DNA from: Bin87 sp965116565
GTDB lineage: Bacteria > Chloroflexota > Dehalococcoidia > Lucifugimonadales > UBA3495
Direction of reading: 5' to 3'
Assembly (NCBI GenBank): GCA_965116565.1
Contig: OZ220699.1
Span: 3,348,001-3,412,000 of the forward strand
Length of the DNA: 64,000 nucleotides
The translations under genes were made by a program, and so were the position numbers. Under the pieces are notes generated by a model that saw nothing but the letters and a program-made list of their open reading frames with translations, did not search any database and was not told the origin of the DNA. Positions 34,283 through 41,936 of this stretch are shown here, piece by piece. Position 1 is the first letter of the stretch. Each line of letters opens with the position of its first letter.

Positions 34283-35950
34283 TCAACCCAATCGCCACTC
34301 CTGTCTGAGTCTATTAACCAATTCCCTTTGCCGACGCTCCAAAACCGATGGCGTCCATTTGGTTTCATTGATAACTTGCACAGTCAGGGCAAATGGCGCG
34401 ACGCGGCCCCGTTGGAAATACTCAGCCTTCTTGCGGTCAAATTCCCAATTTGATGCTCGCGTGTTTTTCCTGTGTGACAGCAGTACTAGGTTAGATAATC
34501 TATGAGTCCAATAGATTCGAGACTCTTGATCCGGGAACCATCGCACCCATCCAGAGTTTTCCGCGAGAGCTTGTGGCAGCACGTGCTCGATAGAGATGAT
34601 CGAAGGGTCGTACGTTGCGCCGGCGTCTACCAATAAACTGTCCAGCCTCAATAGCAGCGGACGCGGCACGCGCGGAAGCGTATAGATCGGACCATCTAGT
34701 ATGTCTCTGATCTGAGTTTTCTCGTTCGCAGACAGTTGAAGAGGTCCGTCGTCATTCCAAACTGCATCGCCTTGCTCGATCACATTGAGGACTTCACCGT
34801 ACCGCCGAATGCGCTCATTGATGTCCGCCCGGCGGATGAACAGTCCGTATGCTAAGCGCTCTAAATCTTTGACGAACCTCGAAATCGCATCAGAGTTTTG
34901 CCGATTATGATGAATGAATGCCATCGCTGGCGGGATCCAATCGTCATTGTCGAGCCGACGCAAATATTCCAAATATCTGGCGGTTGATGCGGGGCTATCG
35001 ATCCCTTCGGCAGGCAGACCGAGTACCGATTTATAGGCGTCGTCGTACTGATCCAACACGTTGTCTATGAAATCCGTGGCAGTATGCTGTTTCAACACAT
35101 ATTCTCGGAACTCTTCCTGCAAAGCTCGTCGTTGCTTCGCTTTCGCGTACACTGATCTCATATGGGCGAAGAGGGAACTGAATCTTTCACGACCTAGCTC
35201 TTGTTCAACATCTTCCCATTTGTTTGCATAGGTCCGCTGTTCGCTTTCACTCGAAAGGTCACCGATGATCTCAGCTTTGAGGATGTCTGTAACCGATAAG
35301 TCCAGCCCTCGATCATTCATAACTGAGAAAATTCGGTAGGCAGAAGTCATATCTGAAGTAGAGACGACGACGAGATAACAATGCTGAATAATGTACGCAG
35401 CCAAGAGGGTGCGTTCTTCATCATCAAGCTCCGAGACCTTTTCGTGTAGGTGCTGAGCATTCTCGAAAATGCGGTCCTGGCTGTCCGTCTGCCGGTGTGG
35501 CGGATTCTCCGCTAAAGCGACCACGCCACCGCTTTTTTGAACATGCGTGTAGAAAAAATCTCTGTCGAGGTCTCTCAAACTGAAACGAACCACCTCGCTC
35601 GTACCAGCAATTACACTACCTTGTTGACGAATATACCTGTCCAAGTCTGTTTTTATCTGTCCATGCGACAAGTCGCGCAACACGCAGAGCAACATGGTCA
35701 GCGTAGTCAGGCGCTGTTGCCCGTCAACTACCTGGCTATCAGCGTCATCTCCCTTGATGAGCACAACGCTGCCCAAAAAATAAGGCTCATCGCCTTCTCG
35801 TCTCATTGCGTACAGTAAATCGTCGAGAAGGTCATTGACCTGCTCCGTGTCCCAAGCGTAAGGACGCTGGTATACAGGGATTTCGAAAATATAATCATCG
35901 CTGAATACACTATTTAGGTTTTGTTCGTTAGCTTTGATGGTTTCTGGCAT
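34283..35950 (-). CDS. GmrSD-like DUF262/DUF1524 restriction protein
   Basis: This 555-residue protein combines an N-terminal DUF262 (ParB/sulfiredoxin-like NTPase: IPVYQRPYAWDTEQVNDLLDDL, VVDGQQRLTTLTMLL) with a C-terminal DUF1524 His-Me/HNH nuclease (ISIEHVLPQAL, then RLSNLVLLSHRKNTRASNWEF). This is the architecture of GmrSD, a type IV enzyme that cuts modified phage DNA. Codon use is AT-richer (AGA, ATA, TTG) than the core genes, suggesting horizontal transfer. It adjoins a toxin-antitoxin pair, and no methyltransferase is present. Confidence 0.88.
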   Translation of the reverse strand: MPETIKANEQNLNSVFSDDYIFEIPVYQRPYAWDTEQVNDLLDDLLYAMRREGDEPYFLGSVVLIKGDDADSQVVDGQQRLTTLTMLLCVLRDLSHGQIKTDLDRYIRQQGSVIAGTSEVVRFSLRDLDRDFFYTHVQKSGGVVALAENPPHRQTDSQDRIFENAQHLHEKVSELDDEERTLLAAYIIQHCYLVVVSTSDMTSAYRIFSVMNDRGLDLSVTDILKAEIIGDLSSESEQRTYANKWEDVEQELGRERFSSLFAHMRSVYAKAKQRRALQEEFREYVLKQHTATDFIDNVLDQYDDAYKSVLGLPAEGIDSPASTARYLEYLRRLDNDDWIPPAMAFIHHNRQNSDAISRFVKDLERLAYGLFIRRADINERIRRYGEVLNVIEQGDAVWNDDGPLQLSANEKTQIRDILDGPIYTLPRVPRPLLLRLDSLLVDAGATYDPSIISIEHVLPQALAENSGWVRWFPDQESRIYWTHRLSNLVLLSHRKNTRASNWEFDRKKAEYFQRGRVAPFALTVQVINETKWTPSVLERRQRELVNRLRQEWRLG

Positions 35951-35989
35951 AGCCCAAACGCTCCTGTCATGAGGTATCGTGCGGCGATT

Positions 35990-36835
35990 CTAAACCGACA
36001 CCACCACGTTATCAATCAACCGCACCGTCCCCAACCGCACCGCCGCCGCAATCATCACCCGCCGGCCGCCCGTCGCCACCCCGACCCACGCCATCGTCTC
36101 CGCGTCCACCACGCTCACGTAGTCCACGCCGGACACCAGCGCCTCCTGCCCCAGCAGATCCAGCGCCGCCGTCCTCAGCTTTCCCCCGTCCCGCTCACCC
36201 GTCTCCCACAGCGCCTCCGCCGCGCATAGCGCCCGGTACACCACCGGCGCGGCCGCGCGTTCTTCGTCGGTCAGGTACGCGTTCCGACTGCTCATCGCCA
36301 AGCCGTCCAACTCCCGCATCGTCGGCATCGTCACCACGTCCACCCCCAGGTTCAGGTCGGCGTTCATCTTGCGAATCACCGCCGCCTGCTGCCCGTCCTT
36401 CTGCCCGAAATACGCCCGGTCCGGTCGCGTGATGGTGAACAGCTTCGCCACCACCGTCGCCACGCCCCGAAAGTGCCCTGGACGCGCGGCACCCTCCATC
36501 CCCTCGGCCACCGCGCCCGGCTCGATCCACGTGTCGAACCCTTCAGGGTAAACCTCGGACGGCAGCGGCGCGAACACCAGGTCCGTCCCCTCCGCCTCCA
36601 GCAACTCCAGGTCGCGTTCGAATGTCCGCGGGTAGGTCGCGAAATCCTCGTTCTCGCCGAACTGCGTCGGATTCACGAATATCGACGCCGCCATCGTCGC
36701 GTTGTCCGCCCGCGCCTGCCGCGTCAGCGACAGGTGTCCCTCGTGCAACGCCCCCATCGTCGGCACCAGGCCCAGCGGACGCGGCGCCTCCCGGCAAACC
36801 GCCATCATCTCTGCGCAAGTTTCAACCACCCTCAT
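35990..36835 (-). CDS. panC: Pantothenate synthetase
   Basis: This enzyme forms pantothenate from pantoate and beta-alanine with ATP. The class I adenylate-forming motifs are present: VPTMGALHEGHLSL (HIGH-like), SIFVNPTQFGENEDF, RPGHFRGVATVV, YFGQKDGQQ and the LAMSSRNAYL (KMSKS-like) motif. The length of 281 residues is normal. panB and panD are not in the window. It is followed after 39 bases by the incoming accessory gene at 35950 and preceded by the HerA gene. Confidence 0.95.
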   Translation of the reverse strand: MRVVETCAEMMAVCREAPRPLGLVPTMGALHEGHLSLTRQARADNATMAASIFVNPTQFGENEDFATYPRTFERDLELLEAEGTDLVFAPLPSEVYPEGFDTWIEPGAVAEGMEGAARPGHFRGVATVVAKLFTITRPDRAYFGQKDGQQAAVIRKMNADLNLGVDVVTMPTMRELDGLAMSSRNAYLTDEERAAAPVVYRALCAAEALWETGERDGGKLRTAALDLLGQEALVSGVDYVSVVDAETMAWVGVATGGRRVMIAAAVRLGTVRLIDNVVVSV

Positions 36836-36880
36836 GGCATCATATCCCGTGCATCCTGTCCATCGATGTGAAAGCCGTAC

Positions 36881-38647
36881 TCACTCCGCCGGGAACAGTT
36901 CGTCGATTTCCCTCTGCATCCTCTCGGCGTCGGTCTCGGACAGCGCCACCGCGCCCGTCGGTATGCCGGAGGAGGTCGCCATCGCCATGTCCGCGTAGAA
37001 CGACTCATCGTAGTCCCGGGGCCGCACCACCACCGGCATCGGCACCGCGTGCCCGAACACCAGCGCCTGCTGCTTGCTGTCCAGCCGAGCCAGCACGCCG
37101 CGCAACTGTCCCGCGTCCCGCGCCCCCATCAGCACCGCGTTCATGTCCCGGTCGTCGTTCAGCGCGCACGACAGCCGCGTACCCAGTTGGCTCATCACCT
37201 CCGAGTCGATCCCGCTGGGCCGCTGGTCCACGATCATCAGCGTCACGTTGTACTTCCGCAACTCCCGCGCGATGGACCCGAAGATGGTCTGCGACGCCAC
37301 CTCCGGCGTCAGGAACTTGTGCGCCTCCTCGATGAAAATCACCAGCGGACGCGGCTCGTCGCCCTGCCCGCCGTCGGCCAACTCCTTGCGCCGCACCCAG
37401 GTCTCGTGAATGCGCCGCGTCAGCAGGTTGCTCACCAGCACGTACGCCGCGGTGTTCCGCCCGTACTGCCCGAACTCCAGCACCACGTGATTCCCCCGCT
37501 GCAGTTGCTCGATGATTCCGCCCGCGCTGCTCCGGCCCTCGCCCTTATCCGCCAGGAACCCGAACCTGCCCCATGCCGCCAGCCGCCGGTGCAGCGTCTG
37601 CAGCGCCGCCAGGTTCACTCCCATCACGTTGGCCAACTCGCCGACTTCCGCCCCGCTCAGTGCAAGGAACGCCCGCAGCCAGTCGCCGTTCCCATAATGC
37701 CGCTCCAGGTTCCACGCCGTCGCCGCCGCCACCTCCGAAAGGTTCAGCAAATCCCGCAGCACCTCGATGTCCGCCGGCTCAATTTCGTCGTACCCGATGC
37801 GCACCACGCCGTCCGGCGTAACGCCCCGGCGCCGGCTGCTCTCTTCGTCCAGCGTGAACGTCACCACCCGGCTCGGGAAAAGCTGCTTGAGACCCTTGAC
37901 CTGCCGCCGGCGGTCGTTGTCCTGCCCCTGCCATCCGTACTCGCTCTCCATGTCGAACACCAGCGATACTGCCTCGCCCTCTTTCACCAGCCCCGCCAGC
38001 AGCATCCGCGCCAGGAACGTCTTGCCCGATCCCGACGCTCCAAACACCCCCACCGACCGGCTCGCCAGCGTCCCCAGGTCCAGCCGGATCGACGCCTCCT
38101 CCATCCCCTGCGGCGAGCCCAGCGCGAACGCGCCGCCATCCTGCGCCCGGAACACCGCGTCGATGTCTGCCTGCGACGCCGCGTACACCGGCGCAAAGTG
38201 CTCCGGTATCGTCTTCGCCTGCTCCGCCGAAATCCCCCCCTGGCCGGCCACCGATCCCGAATCCAGCGGCGCCGTCATGCTCGGCATCACCGATAACTGC
38301 CCGTATGCCAGCGTGCCCGCCATCACCTCCGCCGCGAAATCGCCCACCCCAACTCCGGTCGACCCGCCCGGCGGGAAGTGCCGCACGCTCTCATCCACCG
38401 CCCGCAGCTCCAGGTCGGTAACCACCGCGAAATACCGCTGCCGACGCCCCACGATCGTCACGAACGAACCCACCGCCACGTCCTCCAGCGACGCCTCCGC
38501 AGACCCGTCCAGCCGCACGTCCAACCCCCGCGACAGCGACCCGCCAACCACCACGCCCAGCCGGCGCAATCCGGCGCTAGCCCGCCCGTCCCCCGTGGCC
38601 CCGTCTCCCGTATCCCCGTCCGGCGTATGTCCATTCCGTGCAATCAC
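36881..38647 (-). CDS. HerA-like DNA-translocating ATPase
   Basis: This is a HerA/FtsK-superfamily hexameric ATPase of 588 residues. It has an N-terminal HAS-barrel region, then Walker A GASGSGKTFLARMLL with Lys209, Walker B region PLVIFIEEAHKFL, an arginine-finger candidate in RELRKYNVTLMIVDQRPSGID, and a C-terminal QQALVFGHAVPMPVVVRPRDY segment. The GTG start overlaps the upstream gene's stop (GTGA). A longer frame exists but would overlap that gene widely. HerA normally works with the nuclease NurA in end resection. No NurA gene is adjacent. Confidence 0.87.
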   Translation of the reverse strand: MIARNGHTPDGDTGDGATGDGRASAGLRRLGVVVGGSLSRGLDVRLDGSAEASLEDVAVGSFVTIVGRRQRYFAVVTDLELRAVDESVRHFPPGGSTGVGVGDFAAEVMAGTLAYGQLSVMPSMTAPLDSGSVAGQGGISAEQAKTIPEHFAPVYAASQADIDAVFRAQDGGAFALGSPQGMEEASIRLDLGTLASRSVGVFGASGSGKTFLARMLLAGLVKEGEAVSLVFDMESEYGWQGQDNDRRRQVKGLKQLFPSRVVTFTLDEESSRRRGVTPDGVVRIGYDEIEPADIEVLRDLLNLSEVAAATAWNLERHYGNGDWLRAFLALSGAEVGELANVMGVNLAALQTLHRRLAAWGRFGFLADKGEGRSSAGGIIEQLQRGNHVVLEFGQYGRNTAAYVLVSNLLTRRIHETWVRRKELADGGQGDEPRPLVIFIEEAHKFLTPEVASQTIFGSIARELRKYNVTLMIVDQRPSGIDSEVMSQLGTRLSCALNDDRDMNAVLMGARDAGQLRGVLARLDSKQQALVFGHAVPMPVVVRPRDYDESFYADMAMATSSGIPTGAVALSETDAERMQREIDELFPAE

Positions 38648-39237
38648 GCCGACATCTCCCGCAAAATCGCCTGCAACCGCAACGGGTCGCGCGATAACTC
38701 CGCCGCCAGCATCCGGCCCGCCCGCAGCATGAACCCCTGACGGTCGGCCATCCCTGCCGCTGTCTGCCGCAGGAATCCGGCCATCGCCGAGTCTGCCGCC
38801 GCCGACCCATCGGACAGTAACAGCCGGATCCACCCAAGATCATTCGCGAACGCCATCGCTTCGTCGGGCCCGCACGTGAACACGAACGCGTGCAGATTCG
38901 GCGGCAGCGCCGGCAGGCCGAACCGCACCGCCGGCCCGTCTCCGTAACCCACCACCGTCCCCGCGAATCGCGTGGTCAGCATCGCCGAAAGCTGCGGGTT
39001 GGCCGCGTAGATCTCATCCTCCGTTTCCAGCGCGGCTCCCCGCGGCGCCAGCGGCCGGCTCGGATCCAGCGGCTCATTCCAGACCTCCCGCACCACCGCG
39101 TACACCGGCGGCGATCCGACCCTCAGCAGTGCCCCCAGCGGCGGCGCATCGTGCAACTCGTAGCACTGCGCCTCGATGCGCTGCGAGTGCGACACCATCA
39201 CCTCGCCCACGCGCTGCCCGACCGATATGTCCGTCAT
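38644..39237 (-). CDS. HAS-barrel-like HerA partner protein
   Basis: This 197-residue protein is encoded directly before HerA with a 4-base overlap, so the two are probably made as partners. The start region (VGQRVGEVMVSHSQRIEAQCYELHDAPPLG, split here only for description, then LLRVGSPPVYAVVREV) looks like the beta-barrel HAS domain found in HerA and ATP-synthase-type ATPases. The C-terminal half is helical (FANDLGWIRLLLSDG, MLAAELSRDPLRLQAIL). No nuclease motif of NurA is apparent. The ATG giving MTDISVGQ is chosen over upstream in-frame codons. Confidence 0.6.
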   Translation of the reverse strand: MTDISVGQRVGEVMVSHSQRIEAQCYELHDAPPLGALLRVGSPPVYAVVREVWNEPLDPSRPLAPRGAALETEDEIYAANPQLSAMLTTRFAGTVVGYGDGPAVRFGLPALPPNLHAFVFTCGPDEAMAFANDLGWIRLLLSDGSAAADSAMAGFLRQTAAGMADRQGFMLRAGRMLAAELSRDPLRLQAILREMSA

Positions 39238-39368
39238 GCTAATCTCAGCCACCGCCAACCCTTGCTCGAATCGCAATTCTAGCACGCGCGCAGACCGGTT
39301 CACTGAATACGCCACGACACACGAACAGTGCCCAGGACCTTTCAATTATTGGTCGACAGCCAGTTGGC

Positions 39369-39404
39369 CCGCTCATGGTGAGCCTGTGAACCACAAGCGG
39401 GCGG
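39369..39404. repeat. Dispersed palindromic repeat A, copy 1
   Basis: CCGCTCATGGTGAGCCTG continues with TGAACCACAAGCGGGCGG. The ends CCGCT and AGCGG are inverted repeats. Related copies lie at 50537, 57524, 60901, 61512 and 63230. Confidence 0.75.
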
Positions 39405-39550
39405 CGGGTTATGAACCATTCTGACAACGGTTGCCGCAAAACATCGTGATAATCGAATCACCCTGAACAGTGGCAGGCATGCTTGCGAGTAAAATCCGCC
39501 AGTGCTACAACTTTATGGCGTCGCCGAAATTACCACGGCGACGCTACCGT

Positions 39551-39627
39551 TCCCCTGTAGCTCGCGGCAGAGCGTGTCCGCCGGAGGCGGCTCAACCGCC
39601 AGGTCGCAGTTCGGCCCCTGCCCGGAT
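39551..39627 (+). pseudogene. Decayed tRNA-Asn duplicate
   Basis: TCCCCTGTAGCTCGCGGCAG followed by AGCG aligns with the first 25 bases of the intact tRNA-Asn at 39945. A T-arm-like GCAGTTCGGCCCCTGC is kept, but the anticodon arm is rearranged and the 3' acceptor strand is gone. Upstream bases (AGGCAT, a TAAAAT-like box, GGCGACG) also match the intact gene at the same distance, so the whole promoter-plus-tRNA unit was duplicated. Confidence 0.65.
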
Positions 39628-39867
39628 AGTCACACCCAGGTATCTGTTCACGTTCGAGGTGTCCGCCTAACCCCAAGACCGTCATACCAACCCCAAAATC
39701 GCTAACCCCAAAATCGTCATACCGGCCTTGAGCCGGTATCCAGAAAATCCTTCCCCTGCTCACGTCTCCCAATCCCCGGACTGTAAGCGTCTGCGCCCAC
39801 TCGCCGGTGAGGCATCCATAACAGGCGAACCCATCGACTCCGAACAGTTGCACACCGAACCCTGCCC

Positions 39868-39896
39868 TTGCTAGGCATACCCCTCGGTGCTAAAAT
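39868..39896 (+). promoter_or_regulatory. Promoter of tRNA-Asn
   Basis: TTGCTA at 39868-39873 and TAAAAT at 39891-39896 are separated by 17 bases, an optimal sigma-70-type spacing, about 48 bases before the tRNA. Confidence 0.6.
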
Positions 39897-39944
39897 CTTA
39901 TATTGTCGCCTGTATGGAGAAAACCGTCGTGGCGACGTTACTGT

Positions 39945-40019
39945 TCCCCCGTAGCTCAGCGGTAGAGCGGGCGGCTGTTAACCGCTAGGTCGTAGGTTCG
40001 AATCCTACCGGGGGAGCCA
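39945..40019 (+). tRNA. tRNA-Asn (anticodon GTT)
   Basis: A full cloverleaf is formed. The acceptor TCCCCCG pairs with CGGGGGA. The D arm is GCTC...GAGC. The anticodon stem GGCGG/CCGCT encloses the loop CTGTTAA with anticodon GTT. The T arm is GTAGG TTCGAAT CCTAC. The discriminator is G and the CCA end is encoded at 40017-40019. Confidence 0.96.
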
Positions 40020-40088
40020 CCTCACCTCCTTCGTATCAGCCCACAGTAGTACGCGGTACTACTTTTATTTTTGACTATTGGAGGCGCT

Positions 40089-40289
40089 GTGCCTGCAATC
40101 CAAACGAATTACACAATAAATCCTGAGCCCGCACCACCGAGGCAGGTGCTAATTGCCGTTCACGTCCAGGGCGTTAGCCACGAGATGGTCAACGAGTTCA
40201 GCGACAAGCTGCAAGAATCCGCCGCACAATTGGCCAAAGAGATTTTGGGAGCCGACGGCGTAGCTGGTATTGACGCGAACGTTAGTTGA
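40089..40289 (+). CDS. Hypothetical small protein, 66 aa
   Basis: The family is not recognised. A GTG start is chosen because TTGGAGG lies at 40078-40083, five bases before it. The protein has a short N-terminal tail (MPAIQTNYTINPEP), a hydrophobic strand (RQVLIAVHVQGV) and an amphipathic helix (NEFSDKLQESAAQLAKEILG), with acidic residues at the end. Codon use is AT-richer than the core genes. It lies alone between the tRNA and the converging TPR gene. Confidence 0.45.
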   Translation: MPAIQTNYTINPEPAPPRQVLIAVHVQGVSHEMVNEFSDKLQESAAQLAKEILGADGVAGIDANVS

Positions 40290-40366
40290 TTGTGCCCGCC
40301 AGTGGTGATGGGCAAGCGAACCCTGCCTACTACCACGCGTCGTGGGAGGACCCCTCACCCCCACCC

Positions 40367-41476
40367 TCACGGCCCCAACTCCGCCGCCTTCATCAGGTCC
40401 CGCTCGGCCTGCTCGTCGTTCCCCAGCGACCCGTGCGCGAAGCTCCGCGATTCGTAAATCTGCGGATCGTCCGGCCCCAACTGGATGGCCAGGTCAAAAT
40501 CCCGGACCGCCTCCTCATACCGACCCAGATCCGCGTACACGTTGCCCCGGTTCTTGTACGCCTTCTGAAGCTCGGGGTCCAACTCCAACGCCCGGTCGAA
40601 GTCCTGCAGCGCCTCCCCGTATTGCGCCAGTTGCGCGTGCGCCGTCCCGCGATTGTTGTACGGCAACGGGTCCTCGTGGTTGATCGCGATCGCCTGGCTG
40701 AAATCGCGGATTGCTTCGGCGTATCGCCCCATATCCGCGTACGCCGTGCCCCGATTGTCATGGGCCCGCAGGAACCTGGGATCCCGGTCGATCGCCGTAT
40801 CGAAATCCTCTATCGCCCGCTCGTGCTGCCCCAGGTCGGCGTACGCTGACCCCCGGTTGTTGTACGGCAGGGGATCCTCCGGACTCAGCATGATGGCCCG
40901 TCCGTAGTCCCGGATGGCCTTCTCCAACTCCCCCAGGCGCGAAAGCGCAACGCCACGGTTGTCGTAGGCCCGGTGAAACCACGGATCCAGCGCTATCGCC
41001 CGGTCGTAGTCGGGAACCGCGTCGCCAAACCTGCCCAGCGAAGCGTGGGCAGACCCCCGGTTGTTGTAGAGCCTGGGGTCTTCCGGACTCAGATCGATGG
41101 CGCGCCCGTAGTCCCGAATCGCTTCATCGTACCGCCCCAGCGCCGCGTACGAGTATCCCCGGTAGCCGTACGCCAGGGCGTTCTCCGGATCGGCGGCGAT
41201 ATTCGCGTCGTACCTGCGGATCGCCGCCTCGTAGTCCGACCCCGTCGCGCCTGTCCCATCCGCTGCTCCCACCGGCGGCGGCGCGATGCTCGTCGAGTAT
41301 GACTCCAGCGATGCCTCCTCCGACTGCGGTGAGCACCGACTCAGCAGACCGTCGAACCAGCCGCCGAGACCAGTGCCGCAACCCAGCGTCGCCGCCAGTA
41401 CGCAAAACACCACCGCGGCCAACGCCCGGCCTGTCGGTCGCCGTGATCGCCGCGGTCGCTCCGTGAAAATCTGCAT
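40367..41476 (-). CDS. Exported or membrane-anchored TPR protein
   Basis: A basic N-terminus and hydrophobic stretch (ALAAVVFCVLAATLGC) form a signal anchor, with a weak lipobox before Cys. From about residue 80 there are eight full 34-residue tetratricopeptide repeats plus a partial one (pattern YDEAIRDYGRAIDLSPEDPR, then LYNNRGSAHASLGR). Odd and even repeats alternate in type, giving a 68-residue super-repeat with DPxxxRAYDNRG in one and SPEDPLPYNNRG in the other. This suggests growth by two-repeat duplications. It probably scaffolds proteins at the cell envelope. The ATG at 41476 follows an in-frame TTG. Confidence 0.85.
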   Translation of the reverse strand: MQIFTERPRRSRRPTGRALAAVVFCVLAATLGCGTGLGGWFDGLLSRCSPQSEEASLESYSTSIAPPPVGAADGTGATGSDYEAAIRRYDANIAADPENALAYGYRGYSYAALGRYDEAIRDYGRAIDLSPEDPRLYNNRGSAHASLGRFGDAVPDYDRAIALDPWFHRAYDNRGVALSRLGELEKAIRDYGRAIMLSPEDPLPYNNRGSAYADLGQHERAIEDFDTAIDRDPRFLRAHDNRGTAYADMGRYAEAIRDFSQAIAINHEDPLPYNNRGTAHAQLAQYGEALQDFDRALELDPELQKAYKNRGNVYADLGRYEEAVRDFDLAIQLGPDDPQIYESRSFAHGSLGNDEQAERDLMKAAELGP

Positions 41477-41936
41477 CAATCATCCGTGCGATGCGTTTTG
41501 CCGCCATCTTGGCAACGTATTTATGGTTTTACGATAGAAGCCCGGCAATAGTGGATGACGCGCCGGAGCCCACTCCAATCCGGATTCAGCCATGCCCGAT
41601 GTTACCAGCAACGATCCGGTCACCGTCGTTCTGCTGTTCCCCTCATTTTCGCCGAACCGTTCCCGCCCGAAGGGAATTGCCGCGAACGCGCCCCGTCCAT
41701 CACCGACCTGACCCGAGCACATCACCGGTTCAAAACGTGCTCCGAGACCGAGAGACACAAGCACGTATTGCACACCCGCTACCCCCGGTATCATGAGGTG
41801 AGCGCCGGGTGGCCACCTCAAACCTGAACGGTTGGACACGCACATTTCGAAACAGACTTGTGCTTGCTGTGTGCTAAAATACTCGGATAATTGCCGATAT
41901 TCGGCGTGCATAACCTTCTCATCACGGGAGTTAATT
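41477..41936. other. Intergenic region before the ABC transporter gene
   Basis: No gene is supported. Near its end GTGCTAAAAT (41871-41880) resembles the -10 region of the tRNA-Asn promoter and may be the transporter promoter, although no well-spaced -35 box is seen. Confidence 0.5.

Larger units (their letters stand above)
39238..39944. other. Intergenic region with dispersed repeat and decayed tRNA unit
   Basis: No protein gene is supported. It contains repeat A at 39369-39404, a degenerate promoter-plus-tRNA duplicate at about 39475-39627, and the promoter of tRNA-Asn. Apparent reading frames on both strands show no coding signature. Confidence 0.6.
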
